A stretch of DNA of 21,311 nt from Sphingomonas sp. (lineage in GTDB: Bacteria > Pseudomonadota > Alphaproteobacteria > Sphingomonadales > Sphingomonadaceae): the NCBI GenBank assembly GCA_013812805.1, contig JACCSV010000087.1, positions 1-21,311 on the forward strand, written 5' to 3'. Numbering within the stretch: position 1 is the first letter of the stretch; each line of letters opens with the position of its first letter. The notes beneath the pieces are model-generated. The model did not search any database. It was not told where the DNA came from and was given only the letters and a program-made list of their open reading frames with translations. Of the stretch, positions 7,554 to 16,465 are shown piece by piece. The position numbers and the translations under genes are program-made.

Positions 7554-9973
7554 GCTGACGCCCTAACGCGCTGGAAGAAACTACGCGGAGGCAGGAACAG
7601 CTTGCGGAAGGAAATTCCGATCGTTCGGCCGAGCGGCTCGAGCAAATCGGGTTGGTAACTGAACGGCACCTCGCCAAGGGCATTGCGAACCTTCGGCTTG
7701 GCGTTGAACAAATTGTTGACCTCAAGCCGCACGGTGCTGCCGCGAAGCACCGGATATTTGCTGACCAGGTCGAAGCGCTGGCCGAGGTTGGCGAACAGCC
7801 GGAGGTCGACGGTGGCGAGCGGTGAGAAGCGCAGCGAGTCGGCGCCGCCATTGTCGACCGTTGTGGAAGTGCGATAGTTGGCTGACAGTCGGGCGCCGAG
7901 GCCATTGTTGAAATAGCCGGCCTGGGCTTCGACCTCGTGGCGGGCTCGGCCGCCGCCTTGTCCTGCGGCGTCGCCGCCCAGATAATCGAGCTTGGGCAGG
8001 CCGCGGCGGATAGTCGCCTCGTCGACAAGGTTGATCGTGTCGGTGAGTGAAAAGGACAGGCGCCCGCCGTTCCTGCCGCCGCCGAAGCCGCGCCCGCCCC
8101 GAGGCCCCGTGCCTGCGTCGGGCGGTGCAGATGCCCGGGGGCCCGCTCCCCCGCCAGCGGCCTGGCGCCGCGCTCGCAAGGCTTCGATCTGCGCCGGCGT
8201 GGGCGCCGCGGACTTGAGCGGTTTGGAGAAGTCGAAGCCGACCCTCAGCGTGTCGCGTCGGGCATTGTCGAAATTGACCGGCCGAAGGTCGACGCTGACC
8301 AGCTCGCCAGATTCGTCGCGTTCAAAGCGGTCGGGGAAGGCCGCTTCCAGTTCCGCAGTCGCGCCCGGGAAGCTGGAAATCGGGTCGCCGAAGCGGGTCC
8401 GGACATATTCGCCCCGCAGCCTGAGGTCGGTTTCCTCGAGCGGCTGCCAGTTGGCGCCGAGTTTCATCACGCTGCGCCGGTCGGCCGCGAGGTCGCGGTT
8501 GCCGCCGGTGGTCGTCGTCGCCAGCACCGTCTCGCCGCGAGTGAAATCGAACACGCGCGACCCCGGTGTCTCCAGGACCGGATTGCCGAGTTGCTGAACC
8601 GAAGGCGCCCCCTCCTCGCGGGTCCAGCTGGCGATCAGGTTCAGCCGCTCGACCGGCGACCAGTTGGCGCCGGCACCTAGCGTCGTCAGCGTTCCGAAGT
8701 CGGACAATCGCTCGACTTCGGCGTTGGCATTCACCGTCAAGTTTCCGACCGGACTGAAGTCGCTTCGGCGGCTCGACACCGGCAAGTCGAGATTGACCGA
8801 AGCCCGGCCGCTGGTGCGACGCAATGACGTCGAGATGTCATCGTCGGCGTCGCGGCGGCGGCTATCGAGGTGAAGGGTGCTGACACCGACCCTCACGGTC
8901 GTTCCGACCTCGCCCGCCGGAAGCGCGAATAAGGTCCCGTTGGCGGTCATGTCGGCGTCGGCCGAGGCCGTGGTCGAGGTAGCGCGCTGAAGCTCCGCCC
9001 CGGAGCGGTCGGTGTCGGTCTGGCTGCGCCTGAGGTCCGCGTTGGCGGTCGAAGACCAACGCCAGTCGCCCTGGTTGCCGTTGAGCGCCAGGCCGGCGTG
9101 GGCGCTGTTGGTGCTGGTTCGGCGCGCAAGCGGCTCCAGCCCCGCTTCGTCCAGCCCGATCAGCGAACGGCCGTCATTATGCTCGAGCTCCCCGTTGAAG
9201 GTCGCTCCGACATTTCCAGGTAGGGCGCGGTTGACCGTCGCTCCGGCGCGCACCTCTCGCCTCGAGCCGACCAGCGATCGCGTTTCGCGACGATCGGCGC
9301 CTGCGTCGCCGGACCCGGCCAACGCGACGTCTCGCTCGTCCTCGGTGAGCATCGAATTGCCCTCGGCATGGACGTTGAGCGCGGTCCGGCCGCTACTGCC
9401 GATGAGCAAGCGGGTGACGTCGGTCTCACCGCCGATATTGCCGCCTTGTGTCGGAACCGTCGTTTCCACCCTTGCCGCGGTCGAGCGGAAGCTCTCGCGA
9501 AGGACGATGTTCACGACCCTCTGATCGGCTCGATACCCGTACTTGAGCGCGACCTCCTCGGGCAGGATGTCGACCCGCTCGATCGCTTCGGTCGGGATGT
9601 CGCGAAGCTCGCGGAAGCCCGAGACCCGCTGGCCGTTGAGCAAGGTGATCGGGCGCCCGCCACCACGGCCGCGGGCGCTGCCGAGTTGGGGGGCGAGCGC
9701 TTCCAGCAGCTCGTTGATGCTGGTCGCGCCGGTTGCGCGGACATCGGCGGCGCCGAGCACGTCTTCGGGCGGGATGTCGCCGATCACTGCCCCGCGCCGC
9801 TGACCGGTAACGACGATTGTGTCCGATTCACCGTCCTCGAACTCTTCGATTTTGCCGTCCGTCCGTGTCGGCTGCGCAGCTGCCGTGTCAGCGGGTGCCG
9901 GCTGCTGGGCGCCGGCTGTACTGGCCGCCAACGCCACTGCAGAAGTCACCAAAAGGATCATTTTGCACTGCAT
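7487..9973 (-). CDS. TonB-dependent outer-membrane receptor
   Basis: The product is 828 aa. It starts with a signal peptide (residues 1-22, A-S-T-A-G-A then QQP), then a Pro/Ala linker and a TonB-box-like D-T-I-V-V-T-G at 51-57. The plug runs to about residue 160, with I-T-L-L-N-G-Q-R-V-S-G and G-Y-R-A-D-Q-R-V-V-N-I-V-L. The rest is a beta-barrel. Around residues 600-640 there is an Arg/Gly/Pro-rich insert ending L-S-F-S-L-T-D-T, which I recall from sphingomonad receptors. Such receptors import a bound ligand with TonB energy; the ligand is unknown. The barrel should end at G-I-S-F-R-K-L-F (Phe793), yet the frame runs on for 35 residues over the M61 gene. An alternative start is the Met at residue 5; neither has a strong ribosome site. 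Confidence 0.92.
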   Translation of the reverse strand: MQCKMILLVTSAVALAASTAGAQQPAPADTAAAQPTRTDGKIEEFEDGESDTIVVTGQRRGAVIGDIPPEDVLGAADVRATGATSINELLEALAPQLGSARGRGGGRPITLLNGQRVSGFRELRDIPTEAIERVDILPEEVALKYGYRADQRVVNIVLRESFRSTAARVETTVPTQGGNIGGETDVTRLLIGSSGRTALNVHAEGNSMLTEDERDVALAGSGDAGADRRETRSLVGSRREVRAGATVNRALPGNVGATFNGELEHNDGRSLIGLDEAGLEPLARRTSTNSAHAGLALNGNQGDWRWSSTANADLRRSQTDTDRSGAELQRATSTTASADADMTANGTLFALPAGEVGTTVRVGVSTLHLDSRRRDADDDISTSLRRTSGRASVNLDLPVSSRRSDFSPVGNLTVNANAEVERLSDFGTLTTLGAGANWSPVERLNLIASWTREEGAPSVQQLGNPVLETPGSRVFDFTRGETVLATTTTGGNRDLAADRRSVMKLGANWQPLEETDLRLRGEYVRTRFGDPISSFPGATAELEAAFPDRFERDESGELVSVDLRPVNFDNARRDTLRVGFDFSKPLKSAAPTPAQIEALRARRQAAGGGAGPRASAPPDAGTGPRGGRGFGGGRNGGRLSFSLTDTINLVDEATIRRGLPKLDYLGGDAAGQGGGRARHEVEAQAGYFNNGLGARLSANYRTSTTVDNGGADSLRFSPLATVDLRLFANLGQRFDLVSKYPVLRGSTVRLEVNNLFNAKPKVRNALGEVPFSYQPDLLEPLGRTIGISFRKLFLPPRSFFQRVRASAHRGRSRMSSGPVAVPVFTSRG

Positions 9974-10066
9974 CGGCGCTCAATCTGGGGTGGCCGCGTG
10001 TATCCTGCATGACTGGAGATCTTGCGTTCGACGGGGGTGGGCGGCCCATCGACCAACGACGCGGCC

Positions 10067-11317
10067 TCAGCTGTGGTCGAGGGCGTGGATGACCAGCCCG
10101 ACAAGCCCGCCGACCAACGTGCCGTTGATGCGGATATACTGAAGGTCGCGGCCGACCGCGCTTTCCAGCCGGGCGGTGACGGTTCGGGCATCCCAGCCGC
10201 GCACGGTGTCGGACACCAGCTTGACGATGGAGCTACCATAGGTGGCGGCGAGACCGGCAATCGCCCGCCGGGCGAACTGATTGATGGCGCCGCGGATGCG
10301 CGGGTCGGATTCCAGCGTCGCCCCCATCGTCTTGAGCACCTCACCGAGCTTGCCGGCAAGCACCGCGTCCGGGTTGCGGGCACCACGGATGATCGCCGCC
10401 CGGCCCTTTTGCCACAGCGTATCCAGCCACAGGCTCACCGACTCATTGTCGAGCAGCTGATCCTTCATCGCCTCGACCCGCTCGCGCGTCTGCGGGTTGG
10501 ACTGCAAATCATTGGCTAGCTGGGCAAGCGCCTCCTCGATCTTGAGACGCACCGGGTGGGCCGGGTCGGTCGACATTTCCGCGGTCAGCTTGCGCAAGCC
10601 ATCGATGATCGCGTCGGCAAGCTTGGCGTCGAGTGCGGCGAGCTTCAGCACCCAATTCGCCTTTTTCGTCACCATGTCGCGGATCAGGGTTTCGTTGGCC
10701 TCTAGTGCCCGAGCCGTCCAGCGGATCGCCGCCTCCAGCATCGGCATGTGCCGGTCCTCGTTGATCGCCGAGGCGAGCGCATGGCCGAGCAGCGGCGACA
10801 CCTCCATCGCGCGCAGCCGAGTCGCGATCGCATTCTTGAAGATGCCGCCGAGCCGCTCGTCGTCGAGGCTTTCGAAAATGTCAGCGATGAGCCGCGAGGC
10901 GCCCTGGCGGATCCGGGTCCCCTCGCCCGGCGGCGCCTTTAGGAAGCGCCCGGTAGCGCCGGCGACGTCGATCGTCCGCATCCGCCGGGCGACCACCGAC
11001 GGAGTGAGGAAATTGTCCTTGAGGAAAGACGCGAGCGTCTCGCCGATCCGGTCCTTGTTGCGCGGGATGATTGCCGTGTGCGGGATCGGCAGGCCCAGCG
11101 GGTGGCGGAACAAAGCGGTGACCGCGAACCAGTCGGCAAGGCCGCCGACCATCGCCGCTTCGGCGAAAGCCTTGACGAAGCCGAGCCAGGGGTAGGCCGG
11201 TTGGAAGGCACGGGCGGCGAGGAAGATGGCGGCCATCACCAGCAGCAAGCCGGTCGCCGCCACTTTCATGCCCGTAGTGCCGGGTTGGGCCGGGTTGAAG
11301 CGGGACAGCGGCGTCAT
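10067..11317 (-). CDS. DUF445 family membrane protein
   Basis: The product is 416 aa. An N-terminal membrane helix (A-A-T-G-L-L-L-V-M-A-A-I-F-L-A) is followed by the DUF445 landmark G-G-L-A-D-W-F-A-V-T-A-L-F-R-H-P. Next come I-P-H-T-A-I-I-P and a long helical soluble body. The end is a C-terminal helix, N-G-T-L-V-G-G-L-V-G-L-V-I-H. This two-anchor design is typical of the family, whose function is not established. I chose the ATG at 11317 (M-T-P-L-S-R-F). The frame opens back to 11404, but that part lies inside the pump gene and looks like out-of-frame sequence. The gene lies 31 bp downstream of the RND pump and may be its co-transcribed third gene. The short gap 9974-10066 before the TonB receptor holds nothing recognisable. 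Confidence 0.9.
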   Translation of the reverse strand: MTPLSRFNPAQPGTTGMKVAATGLLLVMAAIFLAARAFQPAYPWLGFVKAFAEAAMVGGLADWFAVTALFRHPLGLPIPHTAIIPRNKDRIGETLASFLKDNFLTPSVVARRMRTIDVAGATGRFLKAPPGEGTRIRQGASRLIADIFESLDDERLGGIFKNAIATRLRAMEVSPLLGHALASAINEDRHMPMLEAAIRWTARALEANETLIRDMVTKKANWVLKLAALDAKLADAIIDGLRKLTAEMSTDPAHPVRLKIEEALAQLANDLQSNPQTRERVEAMKDQLLDNESVSLWLDTLWQKGRAAIIRGARNPDAVLAGKLGEVLKTMGATLESDPRIRGAINQFARRAIAGLAATYGSSIVKLVSDTVRGWDARTVTARLESAVGRDLQYIRINGTLVGGLVGLVIHALDHS

Positions 11318-11348
11318 CGAGGCGCCATAGCCGCCCCGGCCGCCGAAA

Positions 11349-14300
11349 TCACTCCGCCGGAAGGGGAGCGGCGTCCGGCCTTGCGCTGTGGTCCTCGCCG
11401 ACAATCACCAGGCGCCCGAGTTTGCGCCCGATCCAGCTCTCGATGTCGATGGCGATGGAGAAATAGGCGGGGACAAGCACCAGCGTCAGGATCGTCGAGA
11501 AGATCAGGCCGCCGATGACGGTGATCCCCATCGGCGCGCGCCAGCTGCTGTCGCCCGAAAGCGAAAGCGCGGTCGGCAGCATGCCGGCGACCATCGCGAC
11601 AGTAGTCATCACGATCGGCTGCGCCCGCTTGTGGCCGGCCTCGTAGATCGCCTCGTCCTTGTCCATTCCGTGGTTCATCATCTCGACCGCGAAGTCGACC
11701 AGCAGGATCGAGTTCTTGGCGACGATCCCAAGCAGCATCAGCAGGCCGATGAACACCGGCAGCGAGACCGGCGCGCCGGCGATGTGGAGGGCGATTGCTG
11801 CTCCAAGCGGCGCCAGCAGCAGCGAGCCCATGTTCACCAGCGGCGCCAAGAACCGCCGGTAGAGCAGCACCAGCACCGCAAACACCAGCAGAACTCCGGC
11901 GATCACCGCGACGATGAAGTTCTGGACGAGCTCGCCCTGCCATTTCTGCGAGCCCAAAGTCAGCCGGGTGACCCCTTCCGGCAAATTCTTCATCGTCGGC
12001 AGCTCGTCGATCTTCTGGTAGGCGTCGCTGCTCACCAGTCCCGGCGCAAGATCAGCGCCGATCGAGATCCTTCGCACCTGGTTGGTCCGTTGCACGGTCA
12101 CGGGGCCCGACCCGAAGCCGATCGAAGCCACCGACTTAAGCGGCACCGAGCCTCCGTTCGCCGTCGGCACCGGCAAGTTTTCGAGCGTCGCCAGGTCGCG
12201 CCGGCTGTTCTCGGACAGGCTGACGGAGATCGGCACCTGACGGTCGGCGAGGGAGAATTTGGCGCTATTCTGGGCGATGTCCCCGATGGTCGCGATTCGG
12301 ATCGTCTGGGACAATGCCGAAGTCGTCACGCCAAGATCGGCAGCCAGGTCAAAGCGCGGGGTGACAATGATTTCCGGCCGCACATTGTCGCCGACGACGC
12401 GTGGCGCCACCAGTTCCGAAAGGCTCCCCATTTCGTCGGCGAGCTTATTGGCTGCATCCTCCAGCTTGATCGGATCGGCGCTGCCGAGGAAAATGTTGAT
12501 GTCGCGGCTCGCACCCCCGGGACCGCCACCACTCTGGCTGAGGAAATTGACCTGGGCGTCAGCGATCTTGGCAAGCTGAGGCGTGATCTCGCGCTCGATG
12601 TCGAAGCTCGGCTTCGAGCGATCGTCCTTGTACATCACGTTGACGAAACCGACGGAGGTGAACACCCGCTGGAACACTGCCTCGACGTCGGGATGCTGCT
12701 CGATGACGTCGGCGGTGCGCGCCGCGATTTCACGCGTCTGGGCGTGGGTAGTGCCCGGCGCCATCTGGATGCGCACGCGGCTGTTGTCGACGTCCTGCTC
12801 CGGCTCGAAGGTCATCGACAGCATCGAGAACAGGACGCCGGTTAAAATCAGCGTTCCCAAGCCAACCAAGACCATTCCGAGACGGTGATCGCGAAGCCTT
12901 GCCTTGCTCCGGGCGACGTAGACGGGGTGCCAGGCGGCAAAGTGGCCGCCCTTTATCTGCACCAGGGCGCCGACCAGCTTGAAGCCCAGGTAAACCGCAA
13001 CTGCGCCGGCGACCAAAGCGGCCAGCAACGCGACGATGCCGCTCAGGCCGGCGGCCGTCAGGGCAGACCGCGCCGCCATCGTTGCAATCGCGAACAGCGC
13101 GATCATCACAACGATCAGAACCGTTTCGATCAGGTAATAGACGCCGCGTCCCGGAACCGTCGGCAAGCGGTCGAGCAGCGCCTTCACCTTGCCGGTGGAA
13201 AGGGTCCACTTCAGCATCGCCAGATAGCGCATCATCCATTTGCCCGACGCGTGCGGCTCCTCGCCGTGCGCTTTCAGGAAATAGGCCGCCATCAGCGGCG
13301 TGATCATTCGCGCGACCAGCAGGCTCATCATCACCGCGACGACGACGGTGTAGCCGAAATTCTTGAAGAATTGGCCGGAGATGCCGGGCATCAGCGCTAC
13401 CGGCAGGAACACGGCGACGATCGCCATCGTCGTTGCGAGCACCGCCAGCCCGATCTCGTCGGCCGCATCGAACGATGCCTGGTAGGCGCTTTTGCCCATG
13501 CGCATGTGACGCACGATATTCTCGATCTCGACGATGGCGTCGTCGACCAGCACGCCGGCGACCAGCGCCAGCGCCAGCAGCGACAGGAAGTTGAGGTTGA
13601 TCCCCATCAGATCCATGAACCAGAAGGCGGGAATCGCCGACAGCGGAATGGCAACCGCCGAAATCAAAGTCGCCCGCAGGTCCTTGAGGAACAGGAACAC
13701 CACCAGCACCGCCAGGATCGCGCCTTCGATCAGCGCGTGCATCGAGCTTTCGTACTGGGCCTTCATATATTCGACGCTGTTGTCGATCTCGACGAACTTG
13801 ATCCGCGGATCGTCCTTCTCGATCTGCCGCAGTTCGTTCCACACATGCTCGTAGACGACGAGGTCGGACTCGCCCTTGGCGCGCTGGATGTTGAAGCTGA
13901 CCACCTGCCGGTCGCCCAGCACCGCCGCCGAGCGGGTCTCGGCGTAGCTGTCTTGAACCTCGCCGAGCTCGGCAAGCCGGACGACCCGCCCGCCGGTTGC
14001 CGATATCTGGGTTTGCGAGAGGTCGAAGGCGCTGCCGGCATTGCCGAGCACGCGCACCGACTGCTCCGACCCGGCAATCTCGGCGCGACCGCCGGCGGCG
14101 TTGAGGTTGGTCTGGCGAAGCTGAGCATTGACCTGAGCGGCGGTAATTCCGTGCGCCATCAGCGCCGCGGGGTTGAGGATTACCCGGATCTGGCGGTCGA
14201 CTCCGCCTTCGCGGGTGACCGCGGCGACGCCCGGCTGTCCGAGCAGCCGGCGAGCAACCGTATTGTCGATGTACCAGCTGAGCTGCTCGAGGCTCATGTC

Positions 14301-14747
14301 CGTCGTTTCGCCGGCGATAAAGGCGATCTCGCTGCCGCCGATGTTGGCGCGCTGGACTTGCGGTTCGAGAATGCCGTCGGGAAGGTCGCCGCGGATTTGC
14401 GCAATGGCATCGCGAACGTCGGTCACCGCCCGGTCGGTCGGCGTCCCGATCCGGAACTGGACGAAGGTCTCGCTATAGCCTTCGCGGACGCTGCTGTTGA
14501 TCTCGTCGACGCCATCGACCCCGCGGATCGCCGATTCGACGCGCTGCGTGATCTGGTTTTCCATCTCCGCCGGCGCGGCGCCCGGCTGAGAGACCGAGAC
14601 GGACGCTGCGGGGAAGTCGATATCGGGGTTGCCGGTGACGTCCATCCGCATGAACGCAACGACACCGGCGAGCAGCAGGCCGATGAACAGGACGATCGGC
14701 GGGACCGGGTTCTGGATGCACCAGGACGAAATGTTACGGAAGTTCAT
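11349..14747 (-). CDS. RND-family efflux pump, inner-membrane permease
   Basis: The product is 1132 aa; AcrB-type pumps are usually about 1040. It has the family layout: TM1 at residues 15-33 (PPIVLFIGLLLAGVV), a periplasmic porter domain, TM2-6, a second porter loop and TM8-12. Proton-relay residues are present: Asp402-Asp403 in TM4 (V-L-V-D-D-A-I-V) and Lys1011 in TM10 (G-I-V-A-K-N-S-I-L-L-V-D-F). It should exchange protons for export of drugs or other amphiphiles together with the adaptor encoded 21 bp upstream. No TolC-like gene is nearby. Between TM6 and TM7 about 76 extra residues add two hydrophobic segments (about 536-559 and 567-598). DUF445 follows 31 bp downstream. The specific substrate is unknown. 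Confidence 0.96.
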   Translation of the reverse strand: MNFRNISSWCIQNPVPPIVLFIGLLLAGVVAFMRMDVTGNPDIDFPAASVSVSQPGAAPAEMENQITQRVESAIRGVDGVDEINSSVREGYSETFVQFRIGTPTDRAVTDVRDAIAQIRGDLPDGILEPQVQRANIGGSEIAFIAGETTDMSLEQLSWYIDNTVARRLLGQPGVAAVTREGGVDRQIRVILNPAALMAHGITAAQVNAQLRQTNLNAAGGRAEIAGSEQSVRVLGNAGSAFDLSQTQISATGGRVVRLAELGEVQDSYAETRSAAVLGDRQVVSFNIQRAKGESDLVVYEHVWNELRQIEKDDPRIKFVEIDNSVEYMKAQYESSMHALIEGAILAVLVVFLFLKDLRATLISAVAIPLSAIPAFWFMDLMGINLNFLSLLALALVAGVLVDDAIVEIENIVRHMRMGKSAYQASFDAADEIGLAVLATTMAIVAVFLPVALMPGISGQFFKNFGYTVVVAVMMSLLVARMITPLMAAYFLKAHGEEPHASGKWMMRYLAMLKWTLSTGKVKALLDRLPTVPGRGVYYLIETVLIVVMIALFAIATMAARSALTAAGLSGIVALLAALVAGAVAVYLGFKLVGALVQIKGGHFAAWHPVYVARSKARLRDHRLGMVLVGLGTLILTGVLFSMLSMTFEPEQDVDNSRVRIQMAPGTTHAQTREIAARTADVIEQHPDVEAVFQRVFTSVGFVNVMYKDDRSKPSFDIEREITPQLAKIADAQVNFLSQSGGGPGGASRDINIFLGSADPIKLEDAANKLADEMGSLSELVAPRVVGDNVRPEIIVTPRFDLAADLGVTTSALSQTIRIATIGDIAQNSAKFSLADRQVPISVSLSENSRRDLATLENLPVPTANGGSVPLKSVASIGFGSGPVTVQRTNQVRRISIGADLAPGLVSSDAYQKIDELPTMKNLPEGVTRLTLGSQKWQGELVQNFIVAVIAGVLLVFAVLVLLYRRFLAPLVNMGSLLLAPLGAAIALHIAGAPVSLPVFIGLLMLLGIVAKNSILLVDFAVEMMNHGMDKDEAIYEAGHKRAQPIVMTTVAMVAGMLPTALSLSGDSSWRAPMGITVIGGLIFSTILTLVLVPAYFSIAIDIESWIGRKLGRLVIVGEDHSARPDAAPLPAE

Positions 14748-14768
14748 GACCTGGTGCCGATCCGATGC

Positions 14769-15962
14769 TTATCGCGCGGCCTGCCGCTTGGGAGCGACCT
14801 TCTGCCCCGGGTTGAGGAATGGCCCGGCCGAGACCACGATCGCTTCCTGGCCGGTCAGCCCCTGCACCACCGTGACCCCCGTGTCGTTGACCGTGCCGAC
14901 GCGCACATCGCGGCGCTCGACCTCGTTCTTGGCGTTGATCACATAGACGTAATTGCCCTTGGCGTCGCTGAGCACCGCGCTTTGCGGAAGCAGCGGCGCA
15001 GTCGTTGCGCCCGCCAGGATCCGCGCTTCGGCAAAGCCGCCGGGGCGGATCGCGGAATCATAGGGGATGGCGATCCGCACTTCGCCCTGACGGGTTTGCG
15101 GGTCGATTACCGGCGACACCTGCCAGACCGATCCGGAGAAGCTGCGAGTCATTCCGATCGGGGTGACGCTTGCCGGCAGACCAGGGCGAATGCCGGCCAG
15201 GTCCTGTTGCGGAAGCGAAGCGCGCATCTCCATTTCGCCCCCGCGCGCCATTCGGAACAGGGCGCCGGCGCCGGCCCCGACCACCTGGCCGACTTCGACA
15301 TTGCGTGCCAGGACCAGGCCTGCGGTGGGCGCCCGAATGTCGAGCCTTTGGACCCTGGCGCGGGTTGCGCCGAGCTGCGCCTGAGCGACCCGGACGCGCG
15401 CAGCGGCAGAATCGCGAGCGGCGCTCTTGCGGTCAACATCCGCCTTCGAAACGAAGCCGCGGGCGACGAGCGACTGGGCGCGGTCGAGTTCATTCTGCGC
15501 GAGTTGCGCGTCGGCGCGAGCGACCTGGACGTTGGCGGCAAGCTGTGCCGCCTCCTGCGCTTGCACCGAGCGGTCGATGCTGGCGAGCACCTGGCCCTGT
15601 CCGACCCAGCTTCCGGCATCGACATAAACGCGAGTGACCATGCCGCCTTCGCCGGCGACTCCGACCGGCTGGTCGCGGCGGGCGGCGAGCGCACCGCTGG
15701 CGGTAATCGATCGGGCGACCTGAGTGCGGCCCGGCACCATCACCGTGACCGTCGGTACCTGACCACCACGGCTGCCACCCGCCTCAGCGCCGCCGGCGGC
15801 GGACTCTTCTCCGCCCCACATCGTCAGCGCCAGCGCCAACGCGACCAGAGCGACAATCGCAGCGCCGATGATCGCGATGCGTTTGCGCCGGGAATTGTCG
15901 ACGAGCACCAGCGTTTCGTCATTCGACGATCTGATCGAAGTTTCTCTGTTCATGCGCAGCAT
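14769..15962 (-). CDS. RND efflux periplasmic adaptor (membrane fusion protein)
   Basis: The product is 397 aa. A short cytosolic N-terminus is followed by a single membrane anchor at about residues 27-48. There is no lipobox cysteine, so it is anchored by this helix. Then come the first lipoyl half (G-E-G-G-M-V-T-R-V-Y-V-D-A-G-S-W-V), an alpha-helical hairpin rich in Ala/Gln/Arg (about 130-200) and the second lipoyl half (I-R-A-P-T-A-G-L-V). Beta-barrel and membrane-proximal domains close the protein. It links the RND pump to an outer-membrane channel. The ATG at 15962 has AAGG 7 nt upstream; the next ATG at 15953 is possible. It is the promoter-proximal gene of the adaptor-pump-DUF445 operon. 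No local TetR, MarR or two-component regulator is encoded next to it. Confidence 0.95.
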   Translation of the reverse strand: MLRMNRETSIRSSNDETLVLVDNSRRKRIAIIGAAIVALVALALALTMWGGEESAAGGAEAGGSRGGQVPTVTVMVPGRTQVARSITASGALAARRDQPVGVAGEGGMVTRVYVDAGSWVGQGQVLASIDRSVQAQEAAQLAANVQVARADAQLAQNELDRAQSLVARGFVSKADVDRKSAARDSAAARVRVAQAQLGATRARVQRLDIRAPTAGLVLARNVEVGQVVGAGAGALFRMARGGEMEMRASLPQQDLAGIRPGLPASVTPIGMTRSFSGSVWQVSPVIDPQTRQGEVRIAIPYDSAIRPGGFAEARILAGATTAPLLPQSAVLSDAKGNYVYVINAKNEVERRDVRVGTVNDTGVTVVQGLTGQEAIVVSAGPFLNPGQKVAPKRQAAR

Positions 15963-15997
15963 TCTTTCGCCTTGCCCGCAGCCCCCGCGGCGTTAGT

Positions 15998-16020
15998 TTA
16001 CGAGAAGTGTGTTACGCGAA
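15998..16020. repeat. Tandem 9-mer pair upstream of the efflux operon
   Basis: TTACGAGAA (15998-16006) and TTACGCGAA (16012-16020) are separated by 5 bp and differ at one base. They lie 36-58 bp before the adaptor start in the 15963-16171 divergent gap, where a regulator of the efflux operon could bind. Function is inferred from place only. No clean -35/-10 pair was found for either direction in this gap. Confidence 0.25.
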
Positions 16021-16054
16021 TAAGTCACCCTTCGCAACAGATGCCTGAGAGCCC

Positions 16055-16068
16055 GCATTTGGCCAATC
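16055..16068. repeat. Intergenic copy 2 of the 14-bp TTGGCCAA word
   Basis: GCATTTGGCCAATC is identical to bases 5579-5592. It sits between the divergent adaptor (start 15962) and GlsB-like (start 16172) genes. The palindromic core and the second intergenic occurrence suggest a shared transcription-factor site. This is inference. Confidence 0.35.
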
Positions 16069-16171
16069 TTTTTCGACCAACGGCGGCACTTGAGTAGCAA
16101 AGGGGCGTTGGCGCAATGACCCGGACCGCTGCCTCAGTGCAGCAGGGCGAGACAAGAGGGGAAAATCGGTG

Positions 16172-16435
16172 ATGGAATCGTATGGAATTCTCGGTTGGAT
16201 CATCATCGGCGGGATCGCCGGTGGTCTTGCCAAGCTGTTGATGCCGGGGAAGGACCCAGGCGGCTGCATCATCACCATCCTGCTTGGCATCGTCGGCGCA
16301 TTCATTGCCGGCTGGCTCGGCCAGGCGGTTGGCTGGTACGATGCCGGCGAGGGGGCGGGATTCGTCGCCGCGATCATCGGTGCTTTCATCATCCTGGCGA
16401 TCTACAGGATCGTTGCCGGGCGCCGCCGGCACTAG
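16172..16435 (+). CDS. GlsB/YeaQ/YmgE family small membrane protein (paralogue 1)
   Basis: The product is 87 aa and nearly all membrane. Three hydrophobic segments are interrupted by short loops, with the family pattern G-W-I-I-I-G-G-I-A-G-G-L-A and then G-C-I-I-T-I-L-L-G-I-V-G-A-F-I-A-G. The end is basic (GRRRH). Members are linked to stress responses in several bacteria and were once called transglycosylase-associated proteins; the biochemical role is unknown. A GTG directly before (16169) is an alternative start. GAGGGG about 10 nt upstream of the ATG is the ribosome site. The product resembles the protein encoded at 17304-17561. The gene diverges from the efflux operon and precedes a SIMPL gene by 86 bp. 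Confidence 0.88.
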   Translation: MESYGILGWIIIGGIAGGLAKLLMPGKDPGGCIITILLGIVGAFIAGWLGQAVGWYDAGEGAGFVAAIIGAFIILAIYRIVAGRRRH

Positions 16436-16465
16436 CGCACTCGTCGCCACGGCAGTTCAGGCTGC

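Noticed and set aside
12885..16097. A 1070-codon plus-strand open frame opposite the RND pump and adaptor
   Set aside because: It is His/Asp/Arg-rich with no domain or ribosome site, and lies antisense to two clearly conserved genes. It is a high-GC shadow, as is the 485-codon frame at 11388-12845.
16012..16450. Two minus-strand frames (126 and 141 codons) opposite the first GlsB-like gene
   Set aside because: Both are antisense to a family-matching membrane protein and show no motifs.
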